From: Xestospongia muta
Lineage: Eukaryota; Porifera; Demospongiae; Haplosclerida; Petrosiidae
Direction of reading: 5' to 3'
DNA: 64,000 bases
NCBI GenBank assembly: GCA_963693285.1
Contig: OY848917.1
Span: forward strand, 23,070,245 to 23,134,244
This document shows positions 10,251 through 20,858 of the stretch, one piece after another (position 1 is the stretch's first letter; each line of letters opens with the position of its first letter). Position numbers and translations under genes: made by a program. The notes beneath the pieces are model-generated. The model was not told the DNA's origin. It ran no database searches and saw only the letters and a program-made list of their open reading frames with translations.

Positions 10251-10435
10251 CCTTACATTTCATGAATGTTTTTGAAATTTTATATAATTGTATCAAGAAT
10301 CTACATAGTACATACTAAGATTTAACTACACATGTATATAGTACAGTATCAGTCTTTGAAGTAGTTTAACAATTTAGTTTATACAGTTATCAGAAAAGCC
10401 TGGCACTTGTGTAACAAAAAGACCAATTTGTAGAA

Positions 10436-10965
10436 TCATGTTATTTTTTTGGTACTCTAAATCCTGTTCTATATATCTCACATAATGTTCCTCTACTATT
10501 ATATGTATGTTGACTTCATTTTCTCTTACACGTAACTTGTAATGTTTAGCTAGTATCACAAACACAACTAGTATGATGATAATAATCTTGTAAACATAAT
10601 AAAAGACTTTGACAGATTATATCATTTTCACATTAAAGGGGTACTTGCCATTAATATTAACTGCTAATCCAATTGCAAATGCTGCAAACCACATCCCAAC
10701 CATCAACCCTCTCATTTCATGTGGAGACTGAGCTATTGTGAACTCCAATGATATAGGAAGAATTAAACCAAATGAAATTCCATATAAAATTTCAGGAACA
10801 ATGATTGCTTTGTATGAAGTTGTATTCAAATGAAGAAACGGTGTGCATGAAAACAGGATGACATAATATAGTGGAGCTGATAAAGCAAAAACAAGTCCCA
10901 GACCAATTCTCTTAAGCATACTTGGAATATACTTTACAAGATGTTTATACAACATCAGAAGGTAG
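10436..10965 (-). pseudogene. POT-like transporter, C-terminal half (G5)
   Basis: The minus strand encodes the last 170 or so residues of the family: LLMLYKHLVKYIPSMLKRIG, the PEILYGISFGLILP region, EFTIAQSPHEMRGLMVG, then a frame break after NINGKYPFN near 10,617. The basic tail follows in another frame (AKHYKLRVRENEVNIHI). The upstream half is missing: at about 10,966 the homology stops and joins sequence that in unit B lies about 850 bp further on. So the truncation here is deeper than in the B copy. Confidence 0.88.
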
Positions 10966-10985
10966 AAATATATTGTTATTGCCAA

Positions 10986-12387
10986 TACAAGAATACTTGC
11001 TCTCCAATGAGAGACATCAATCATCGCAAATTACAACTGACACAGTTGTGTACAGCAACAATCCTGTGGAAAGATAGCTTTTTATTGCAGTAGATTAATA
11101 CTGCTTGCCTTTATCGTGCCCAAAGATCAGGAAGGCCGGAAATTTGACCTTAATATAAGCTAACAACCCACCCATAACATCTAATCCTTTATTTCTTCCA
11201 CTAAAAAGTGAACTCAAAAAAGTGATATCTTCACCACAAATGTTGCTACTTTTGGAGTGAAAGTTGCAACACTTTTACCACTACTTTTAAGCATAGTGAA
11301 TTTTACTGACAAGTGAATATTGCTATTAAATATTAAGGCCAATAAATTTATTAGTACAAAAATATTTTGCTAAGAAATGGAATATATATTTTATACAATA
11401 TCCTATTACATCTTAATTAGAAATTTTCTTATTCTACTGTTCATCCTAAACTTACCCCATTCAGAATAAGAGTGCAATCCCTAGATGTATAATGGTTACA
11501 TTGATCTAGCTATGCTTTGTCTTAATATCATTTTTATTATTAACATGTTAAATTAAGCATTGATTTGTATAAACACCACAAATAAACAACAGTTTAATAT
11601 TTTAATAAAATTGTTTTGGTAGCTATAATCATTATTTTGCTCTTGCGATCTTTCAACCCTGACTAGACCAGTTAAATGTGCACGACCTTCTGGAAGTACT
11701 TTTATTAAATCACTCTCTTTTGTATTAAGTAAGTTCACACACAGTAGTCACAAGATTCTCAACATTTACTGTTAATAATTTGATAGCTGTAGATCTGTAA
11801 CATGAAGACCCTTTATAAATACATGAGATTGTTATGAGAATATAAAATTTACTTCTGTTCCTGAAAAAAATTTTTATCATATAACTATAATTTGTGTTCA
11901 TTGGGAATCAGTGTGTACGTAGTGATAGATTACAATTAATTTCTCATGTTTTGTGATATGCCATTTTCTTCACTTTTTGTATGTACTGCAGCATTAATTT
12001 TAAACTGAGTGGCACAGGTGCAATACAATTAATAACTTGAAAGAGAATCTATAAGGGTTAAGAAATCCAACACTTATCATCTATTTGCTATTTTCACTCT
12101 AACTCTATATGTTTAGTAACAACATGTCATTATCATTTTTTTCCTATTGTTCAACTTGTTTATTAAGTTGATGAGCAGCAAACTATAAAAGTATGACATG
12201 AAATCATTTACATGTACTGAATGACTAATACAACTAATCAACTATTTATGTTTCTATCACAATCAAGTGGTTTATGTTTATGAATAATCATATAATATTT
12301 TAACAAAGCTAACCACAAAGAAGATTTATTATCTAGAACACCTTCTGTCACACTAACTTAATACTTGAACTCAACTAGCTATATGTG
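10986..12387. other. No convincing gene; shared intergenic DNA
   Basis: AT-rich sequence with scattered short open frames (for example 61 codons at 11,553-11,738 on the minus strand) that show no recognisable domain. Identity to unit B here only reflects recent duplication. A 14-bp duplication near 11,210-11,236 in unit A breaks the longest open frame that unit B has in this region. Confidence 0.55.
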
Positions 12388-12600
12388 TCATGTTTATCAA
12401 GAAATTAAAAGATGCTTACATACACTAATTATATAGCATTTATTTATAGTGATGTGATGTAATTCAAAAGGGTTCATGGCACTATCAAATATTATTATTA
12501 ATTTTTAATCATTATTGTTAAATAGTGTATTACTGCAATAAGTCAATAACCAGTTGAATGCAAACCATAACATCAGTATCACATGACCTATCCAGTATAC
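12388..12600 (-). pseudogene. Stray LPCAT3-like last exon plus 3' flank
   Basis: Bases 12,388-12,600 match the 3' flank and final exon of LPCAT3 copy 2 (about 20,728-20,945). The exon part (about 12,521-12,600, minus strand) still reads YWIGHVI and FNWLLTYCSNT, but one base near the stop is lost, so the final frame is shifted. It breaks off at 12,600, before the exon's own splice acceptor. No other LPCAT3 exon lies next to it. Confidence 0.85.
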
Positions 12601-12690
12601 TATATCAAGAAATGACAACAATCCTCTTTATTAATGTCATGTAAAGTTTCCAAGGTGTTAAAGACCTGTGATCTCAGATGGAGATTGCAA
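12601..12690 (-). repeat. Inverted match to the DUF6729-like relic end
   Basis: The reverse complement of this stretch resembles 9760-9840 (the AAAGAGGATTGTTGTCATTT block and the ACAGG-CTTTAACACC block). It abuts the stray LPCAT3 exon exactly at 12,600/12,601, marking a rearrangement junction. Confidence 0.6.
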
Positions 12691-13263
12691 TGTTGAACAT
12701 CTCCTTCCTCCACAAAACAAAGTCTTGTAAAAACATTGTCTGTCATTTGTGAGTATTTATTGTATAGATGACTAGCATTGTCACAAGTTGTACTATTTGT
12801 CTAACATAATATAGCATCAGAATGAATTAACCTGTCCTTATCTAGAACAAAGAAAAATACATCAGTACTGAAGAATGCCTATGTACTTTCTTTATATGTA
12901 TTTATGTAGCAAATATGTAAACTCAAATAATGTATTTTTGTCATCCTCAACCAATTCTTATATTATACATAATATGGGCTGTATAAAGTGAAGCATGCAA
13001 CATATGAAGAAAGAGACCTGGATAGTGGAATGTGATTCTTATATTGTGTCCTGTCTGGCAAATATGATTAATGAGAACATCGGTAGTAATATTTAGAGAG
13101 TTTATAGCTCTCTGGTGTACTTATTTATTTAATAGATTATTATATAATAGTCCTTCTCTATTAATTAGGCATTAAAGAAGTAAGTAAGCATATTGTCAGT
13201 AAGATCATTTTCACTATTAATTGGAATAGATTTTTAAAGAAGTCATTTGATCACTGAAGTTAT

Positions 13264-13372
13264 GTGCTGGCCATCGTGCAGTCTGTGAGACTGCTATTCA
13301 TGTGATTAAGAAAATATATGAGGAATTGGAGACTAAAGATATATGTATTATTCTTATCAATATATGCCATTG
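13264..13372 (+). pseudogene. Reverse-transcriptase relic
   Basis: An open stretch of 35 codons reads CAGHRAVCETAIHVIKKIYE, then a short spacer and ICIILINICH before TGA. It resembles the CAG-x3-CEAAIHALR...LLVDASNAFN region of non-LTR-type reverse transcriptases that are abundant in cnidarian and sponge genomes. The catalytic aspartate segment is degraded (INICH). The match is from memory of that motif, so treat the family call as probable only. Confidence 0.5.
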
Positions 13373-13489
13373 ACATAGAGTCACTGATTCATTGACTCAA
13401 TTTAGTTGGTTTAACAAATCAAGTGTGATATGCTAATAATGTCTCATGTAATATGCTCTTACTCAAATACAAGTGTTGGGATCTTCTAT

Positions 13490-13772
13490 ACTAAAAATTG
13501 CTCCAGAATACGATTATGTTAATGCTGCCAATTTTCACTTAATCTATAAGGAGTGATGACATAATTAATAATGCTATGAAATCTTCAAAGAAACAAATGC
13601 TTTCAGCATATCTCAAAGACAAAAATATCTCTCACCTGCAATAGGACAAAGATAATTTGTGTAGACAAAGTGAAGAAATTCGTCCAAAAGGTGGAATTTG
13701 TCTACACGTAATGATTCCTCAAGTTAACCACAATTAAAAATACTCCAATGACATACCACACCTACAACCTTC
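13490..13772. repeat. Dispersed repeat, copy 1
   Basis: Similar to 24,333-24,590 in the same orientation: CCAGAATA, GCCAATTTTCA, AATCTATAAGGAG and TCTCAAAG blocks in the same order, ending with an ACCACACC-CTTCATGGCA stretch. It lies just after the reverse-transcriptase relic and may be its eroded continuation. No intact frame. Confidence 0.65.
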
Positions 13773-16700
13773 ATGGCATATTAATACACGCATATACATT
13801 ACCACTATGATAACCTCCTGCCACACCTGCATGAGCAATAGCTTACATTAGCCTTTATAGCCAAAGGTTTATCAATATTTATAATAATCAACCATATAAG
13901 CTGTGTATCTCACTAACCAGGATGAAAAGTCACTTGAATAGCATAAAACACACATGACATGATGACATATCAAAGGTTATAATGGTAATCACTCAGGTGT
14001 ATACCATGGTAAAAGCTCAGATTATTAAGTACCTCTTCTAACCTTGTATCAATCAAGGAAAAAAGATACATTACTTGTGCTTCATTTCTAGAAATAAAGA
14101 AAAGAAAGTATACCATCATAGGCAACCTTGCTTTTACTTACTTAGCAATACTTGTCTTTAGAGGTTTGTTAAAAGGGTATTAATCATTGTGGGCAATATT
14201 ATTAGCACTGACTACTTATTAGCATAAACAAGATTTCATACTTGTTTGTTGTAATGTAAAAAATGAAAAAAATGGATTTTCAATTGTCCTTTCAATTGTA
14301 AATATGCTGTCAATAATAGTATCAAGTCACCAGTGTTATTAGCCATGGTAAATTCTTGATTGACCAGAAGCCTGATCTAAAACAAGGCAATTACTTCTGA
14401 TCCCTTCGTATGGAAAGAGATGTTTAAAAATTTCTGAAATCATTTTTGTAAAATTGCTAGTTCTAAGTTCGCCTAAAATGAATATGGCTTTGCAAACTAA
14501 TCTATATTATAGAAAATAAAAATTTCTTGATTATATATTGTTTAGAAGATATACTCCATATTATTTCCATTCATTGGAATGCACATCAGTTATTTTTTTA
14601 CAGCATCTGAAGTGAAACTTTGAAAAGCTCATTAAAAATATTTTTGAAGCAATTGCAAGCTAGTAAGAAATGTAACTTGTAGGCAAGAAACTCCAGATGT
14701 GAATGGTTTGAATAATATCTGGTCAAGCAGAAATAAAGATTTGTCTTGTTGCATGCACTTCAGGTATACAATAAATGATATGTAGTAATACTATAATTAT
14801 TTAGAATACTTTCAAGTAACTTAAACAAGTCCTATATTGTATACTTGTTTATCTTTATATTGACCAAACAAACTATTTATAGATATTATATTAGTTGGTA
14901 ATGCACAACAACTTTTCAAACAGGCTTATCCTGTTCTAGTTATGAATTTTACTGATGTGATTTAGCTATCACATATTAATTAAATGTATGAGGTCTATGC
15001 AGTAAAGACATACACATGTATTTAAATCTATCTTTTTTGAGGCCAGTTAAGAACATTTGAAAGTCTGACAGTAGACAAGCAACATATATAAGATACAATG
15101 TTGAATGGTTAAAGTAATTTAATAAGTATACCTTACTATTTGTTTGTTTAATAGCCTCATTCCTAGCCAAAAGTAGAACTACTATTCCACTATATATCAA
15201 GAAGTAAATTTTTTGTTAAAATTGAAATTGAAAAATTGAATGTTATGGGAAGTGACACTGCAAGCCATCATTAGTTGATAGAGTTTATACAAAAACATAG
15301 ACACTTCATACATTTTTAACTTACAGGAGATATATATATGTGTTAGTAACTGCTACGTGTTGTGTTACTTACCTCATTCTCTCTTATTAAGACACTTGGA
15401 TTCCTTCATTGATTATTATAATAGAGCCAATAATGATGGTTTGAATAGAATTAACAGGTAACATTGTATTCTTGAACAGAAAAAACAACAAGTGTAAAAA
15501 CTAACAATGGTGCATATAACTTGGAACATGATTGTTTGTAAATATTTGTAGGGCTGTACCTTGACATATAGTCAAAGACACGCATGTAATGTAGACAAGT
15601 TACAATACACCAAATGACCTTTGTCTTTGATCTTTGTCAGAAACTCTTTTGATTCATGACACCACAAACGGGAGGAGATTATTTCATTTAATTAATATTT
15701 CTTTGGCAAGTTCAGACAGGTAATGGCATGTTAACTGAGTGTCAAAAACGTTCTGGATAGCCTTGAATTCTCACCAAAATTATTAAAAGTATGTACTACA
15801 GCAAACATAGCTCTAGTTTCACTCTGACTGCAGCTGCCATAGCAGCAGTTATAGCAATAATCTCACTATGATTCCAAAGTTGATAAATTAACACAATGAA
15901 TCCATAAAGTGAAAATGTTCTAAAGTATTATCAAAAATAGATGACATATTTAATAATCAGGAAATAAAATTCATTTTGTATTTCCATCTGACAAGTCCTA
16001 CAATAAAGAATAAATACAATATGCTGTTAGAAAGGTGTTCACATATCACTATGCATGAACAAATAATAGTGTGGGTGTGGTCGGAGTTTTACTTAATACT
16101 TCCTTAAAAGAAATGTATTATCTAAACCTTTCACAACTTCGTGACTTCTCCTTCTCAAATTTCTCAACCAGTCTCATGTACAACAGAAAAAAAACTGAAG
16201 GCAAAACCATCACAAAAGTTTAAAAGTTTTATTAAGGGTTAGTAAGTAGTCAATGAGTCAATGAACTTATCAAATTCATCCTTAACAATTGGTTAACAAT
16301 TGGTAATAGTCTTTTTTAAATGACTGGTATGAGGATTACCTAGAAACACCACTAAGTCAGGATCTGGGTACAATATGCTTAATAGAGTAAACACATTATA
16401 AGGATGTCCACATATGACAATTTTTTGGGAGTAAAAACGAATTCCATGTGGTAATGAGTTGCCTGAGCAGTTATTGAAATGATCTCTTTTAGCAGATGAA
16501 GGTCAACAATTCTCTCTGCAATTTCTACTCACTTTTTTTATGTCTTATTGTAGCAATAATCATGGCACAACAGGTACTAAGCCATGTGACTTCTGCTTAA
16601 AACGGCAGCTTCATATAAATTTTGACCTTTCATACCTTCAATAGTCAATAAAGAACAAAAACAAAGACAATATCATGACAGCTACATCAAAGCTAGAGAA

Positions 16701-16952
16701 TTTTCAGTTGGTTAAGAAGTGATGATGAGGAATTTAAACAATTAAAGAAATGGATCCCAGGAAAATAAAAACTAGAAAGACATACCCCTCTCATACAAAG
16801 TAGCAGTTGATCACTTGCAAAGATTTAACCCACTATTTAAACCCATGATGATCAAGTACTAGACACAGTACAAACTAAAGGCAAAAATTTTGGAAATCAT
16901 ACCAGTGAAATCAGACAAGACTGAGCCTGTACAAATTAAAAACACAAGCTTC
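13773..16952. other. No gene supported
   Basis: AT-rich sequence. The minus-strand frame at 14,976-15,200 has a GT donor-like site after LARNEAIKQTNSK, but I could not connect it to other exons or recognise it, and unit B has a 9-bp deletion in it. The 16,250-16,300 stretch has a short direct repeat (TTAACAATTGG twice). Nothing else stands out. Confidence 0.5.
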
Positions 16953-17557
16953 TTCATTATAAGCCCTAGCACATGACAATTAAAGTCACACTCCTGCATT
17001 ATAAGCCTTAGCACATGACCAATGAAGTCACACCCCTCTATTATAACCCCTAGCACATGACTATCAAAGTCACATTCCTCAATTATAAGCCCTAGCACAT
17101 GACTATCAAAGTCACACTCCTCAATTATAAGCCCTAGCACATGACTAATGAAGTCACACTCCTCTATTATAACCCCTAGCACATGACTATCAAAGTCACA
17201 TTCCTCAATTATAACCCCTAGCACATGACTATCAAAGTCACATTCCTCAATTATAAGCCCTAGCACATGACCAATGAAGTCACACCCCTCTATTATAACC
17301 CCTAGCACATGACTATCAAAGTCACATTCCTCGATTATAAGCCCTAGCACATGACTATCAAAGTCACACTCCTCAATTATAAGCCCTAGCACATGACTAA
17401 TGAAGTCACACTCCTCTATTATAACCCCTAGCACATGACTATCAAAGTCACATTCCTCGATTATAAGCCCTAGCACATGACTATCAAAGTCACACTCTTC
17501 AATTATAAGCCCTAGCACATGACTAATGAAGTCACACTCCTCTATTATAATCCGTAG
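16953..17557. repeat. 42-bp satellite with 126-bp higher-order period
   Basis: Fourteen or so tandem 42-bp units carry the core CCTAGCACATGACTATCAAA and a GTCACACTCCTC block. Read on the minus strand the unit is open and encodes a 14-residue repeat (IIEECDFDSHVLGL). Units alternate between a Phe-Ile type and a Phe-Asp type in an I-D-D order, so the true period is three units. The long open frame across it follows from a stop-free unit divisible by three. Translation is unproven. Confidence 0.92.
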
Positions 17558-17940
17558 CATGGACGGCGGAAGCGGTATGGCTGGTGTGGCATTTGCCATA
17601 CCACTTTTTTCGTGCGCACGCAACGCCATACCACATTTTGAAAGTTATTTATAATATTATAAATTAATACCAACGCATTCATGATAATTGCCTTCTCCTA
17701 ACTTTGAAATAGCTGCAACACTGCTGCAGTAGCGAGCAGCCACTGGAGTTGACGTCTCACTTCGAAAAACGAGAGGTAGGGCTCCGCCCATTTGTACCAC
17801 AGTCGAGCGCGCGCGACAAGCGATTTCTAAACCTACACGTACACTAACCTGCCAGGCCCAATTTCACTGTGCATATTATTATTATATGTTTGGAATACCA
17901 TGCTGGCCACACCACTTTTCTAAACCTACTGCTGTCCCTG
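17558..17940. mobile_element. 383-bp hAT-like MITE inside the satellite
   Basis: A GC-richer insert interrupts the satellite. Its ends are imperfect inverted repeats: CATGGACGGCGGAAGC at the left, and CAGGGACAGCAGTAGG when the right end is reversed; the unit B copy shows them better (CATGGGCGGCGAAAGC and CAGGGGCGGCAGAAGG). A second shared block (GGTGTGGC) follows inside each end. The flanks read TCCGTAG and CCTAGCA, consistent with a worn target duplication of satellite sequence. CAGGGGCGG-type ends are usual for hAT elements. No coding capacity. Confidence 0.65.
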
Positions 17941-18357
17941 CCTAGCACATGACTATTGAAGTCACACTCCTCCATTATAGGCCTCAGCATATAACTAATG
18001 AAGTCACACTCCTCCATTATGAGCCAAAGCACATGACAATTGAAGTCACTCCTCCATTAAAACCCCTAGCACATGACTATTGAAGTCACAGTCCTCCATT
18101 ATAACCCCTAGCACATGACTATTAAAATACACTCGTCCATTATAACCCCTAGCACATGACTAATGAAGTCACACTCCTCTATTATAAGCCTTAGCACATG
18201 ACTATTAAAGTCACACTCCTCTATTATAAGCTCTAGCACATGACAAATGAAGTCACACCCCTCCATTATAGGCCCTAGCACATGACTAATGAAGTCACAC
18301 TCCTCCATTAGAACCCCTAGCACATGACTATTGAAGTCACACTTCTCCATTATAACC
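17941..18357. repeat. 42-bp satellite, right block
   Basis: Continuation of the 42-bp satellite beyond the inserted element. These units are more varied than the left block (CCTCCATTATAA forms dominate, a few units have small deletions) and do not show the strict three-unit order. The minus-strand frame is interrupted near 18,050 and 18,120. Confidence 0.9.
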
Positions 18358-18659
18358 CTTAAGTTAACTAAAATTTGTCATCACTTCAAAACGAAACATT
18401 TAAACAACAATTTGCACATTGAAATCATAGATAATTGAACTTTGTACACATAAAAGTTTTATTGAGGCAACCATTAGCTCTGTCTTGTCTGTGACTTTTT
18501 AAAAAAATCATTTAACTTTTCAACTCTGAATTTCGTTGACATTCTTTTGTTTAAAACGCCTTGCTAGTACTTAAATTAATTAATTAATCATTTAGTTCAA
18601 AGGTTATTTAACACAGGCTAAAATGGCTGAAAGTCCTTCTTGATCTAGTACTTTTCTTC

Positions 18660-19722
18660 TTCAATGGATAATATCTATTGAATAAAGACCTTATTGCAGT
18701 TATTGTTAGTGCTTGAGAGAGACATGACATTACTGGCATAATACTAACAGGACAATTTAGTATAACACAAAATTTATAAATATTGCATTACCTACTACCA
18801 GCTTTCCTGTCATCATACAAAGACCTTGAAACGAATTGTCAATATCGTTTAAAACTAATCTGTAGAAAATGAAACTATTGAATATTGTTAAATTAATATA
18901 CCTGTGGTCCAACTAAGACTGACCCAAAGAAAACACAAAAACCTAATACCTATATAACTAAGTGTTATAACGATATTCAACAAAGATAGTCTTACTTCAA
19001 TAAATGGAGAAAGTGCAGAGATACAAGTTTCCTTCTCTTCTTTACTAAGAGTGGACTAGAGAGAATGAGTATTTGTTATGACCTATATCAGTCTTACTTT
19101 TCTTTTAATTTTAGTACCAAGACACAATGGAATCGAGTCCAATTTAGTGTATGGATATCAGAAAAAAACGAATATCCTATTATCGCATGACTCTATTACA
19201 GCATATATAATATAGCTAGCTCTGTGTATATATAATTCATACCATTGTCATGATCCATGTTAGAAATAGAGACAACTTTGTACCACCCAAAAGAGAGAGA
19301 ACACTATAAACAGCGACAATATCTACTACTATATGCCACATAGAGGGTCCTTGATGATTAACAATTGATGTACGTATAGATAAATTAAAAGCAATGTATG
19401 AACTTACCATAAACAAAGTACAGCAATCCAATGCCGCTAAAAGAGAGGAAAATGTTCTAAAATGTAGTGTAGTAATTCAAATATTTTATTATATATCTTC
19501 CAACATCTGAATCCATGCTGATTGCACTGACACAAATGAACGGTAGATGAGCGCAAGTGGATAGGCTACCTTTACGTATAAATTAAATATATGACATATC
19601 AAATTATTTACCAAGTAACAACCCAACAATAAAGTGAACCTCTTCTTCTGGAATATTCTTTTTCTGGAATATTTAAGAGAAGGGAGAAACTTACCACTGA
19701 GGACATCCTAAAGACTACTCAT
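18660..19722 (-). pseudogene. LPCAT3: LPCAT3-like acyltransferase copy 1, truncated
   Basis: Exons 1-10 and most of exon 11 of an LPCAT3/MBOAT5-like gene can be traced (exon numbers as in copy 2). It is dead by several independent marks. Exon 1 has TAG at codon 5 (19,708-19,710). The exon 3 donor is CAG|AT instead of CAG|GT (19,505-19,507). A roughly 90-bp deletion fuses exon 6 to the end of exon 7 near 19,098-19,118 and shifts the frame. Exon 11 breaks at about 18,660, so exons 12-17, including the active-site histidine exon, are absent. The sequence left of the break also occurs at 27,000 and 49,380, so the break coincides with a repeat. Unit B has the complete counterpart. Confidence 0.93.
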
Positions 19723-20037
19723 AGACGAGTCTTTCCTTATAAATTATGTTTAGTTTCCTCTTAATAACAAACTTGGCAGCTTGTATATTCATATTCAAAT
19801 TTGAGAGGGGATTTTAAAATATGATAGAGTATACATAGTATATGTGTATAATGTAGTCTGCAATAGTGGTAAACAAGCAGTAGATGAATGAATATCAGAA
19901 TTATAGTGTCAATCTCCACCATCAAAACTGTTTATATATTTGATAGTAAACAAAGATGTACTATCTATTTCTCTTTTGCTGCTTTTGCTGGAGTCTACTC
20001 TATGCCCACAGTAACAACTAACTGCTATACTACTATG

Positions 20038-20858
20038 GTAATTGAATTGAATTGCTAATAAGTGGAAATGACTAGGTACAGGATAATAGAGGACACACAT
20101 TAACTATTGCTTTGAAGAAACTTGTATATCCTGAAAGGTTCCACTGACTAATTTCTATCATCATTTCTATAACTATCATCTCTTCTAACTTAGTATATAA
20201 TGAGATACTAACAATTAGTAAATATCACTGTTTTAATTGCTAATAAACTACAGTTGAGAAGACATTAGTGATAGTAATTGTGTGAACATAAACAAAAGAC
20301 TTTCCTATTAAGAGAAAGCAACATATACCCTACCCTTCCATGTTACTACAGTGTAAACATAACAAGGAAATAAACCATATTACATGTGCATGCAGATTAA
20401 GGTGGTTATTGTCTAATAAGATGTTATACAGAATCTCATGACTGAGAATCATTTAATATATCAATAACTGTCATTAGTATGTTAGTAGAATATTCATAGT
20501 GTTGTGTTACTTAGCATATTAGTAATAAATGCTAGTAATTGTTATATTTTACCTGTATAATCTGTCTTATTATTGTATAGAATTAAATTGAACTACATGC
20601 AAAATCTAAATCAAAATTATAAAAAGAGGTAGAGAAATAAAGAAGTGCTTTCAAATATTGTTTATAATACATTTGATCAGAGGAAAAAAGATATCCCTTT
20701 TGAAAAGACCATAGTGACATCAATGAGGTCATGTTTATCAAGAAATTAAAAGATGCTTACATACACTAATTATATAGCATTTATTTATAGTGATGTGATG
20801 TAATTCAAAAGGATTCATGGCACGATCATATTATATTATTAATTTTTAATCATTATTG
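20038..20858. repeat. LPCAT3 3' spacer, duplicated elsewhere
   Basis: No gene. Bases 20,501-20,830 recur at 53,546-53,880, and 20,728-20,858 recur at 12,388-12,520. The block is the downstream flank of LPCAT3 copy 2 and has moved with gene ends. The first part, up to 20,500, has nothing recognisable. Confidence 0.75.

Larger units (their letters stand above)
1..20037. repeat. Segmental duplication, unit A
   Basis: Base 1 onward matches base 29,389 onward in the same orientation, and the match continues with small indels until about 20,037 (B: 52,051). The offset starts at 29,388, is 29,116-29,128 across the two transporter genes, about 29,885 near 7.6 kb, exactly 30,840 around 12.3-13.9 kb and about 32,001 at the LPCAT3 exons. 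These steps mark the indels between the units. Unit A probably begins left of the window. Seen by direct comparison of the sequence. Confidence 0.95.

Noticed and set aside
14976..15200. Minus-strand frame of 74 codons with a donor-like site
   Set aside because: Unit B has an indel in it, no neighbouring exon fits, and the sequence is not recognised.
16953..18357. CRISPR-like look of the regularly spaced 42-bp repeats
   Set aside because: Units are contiguous with no unique spacers, and the genome is eukaryotic; this is a satellite.
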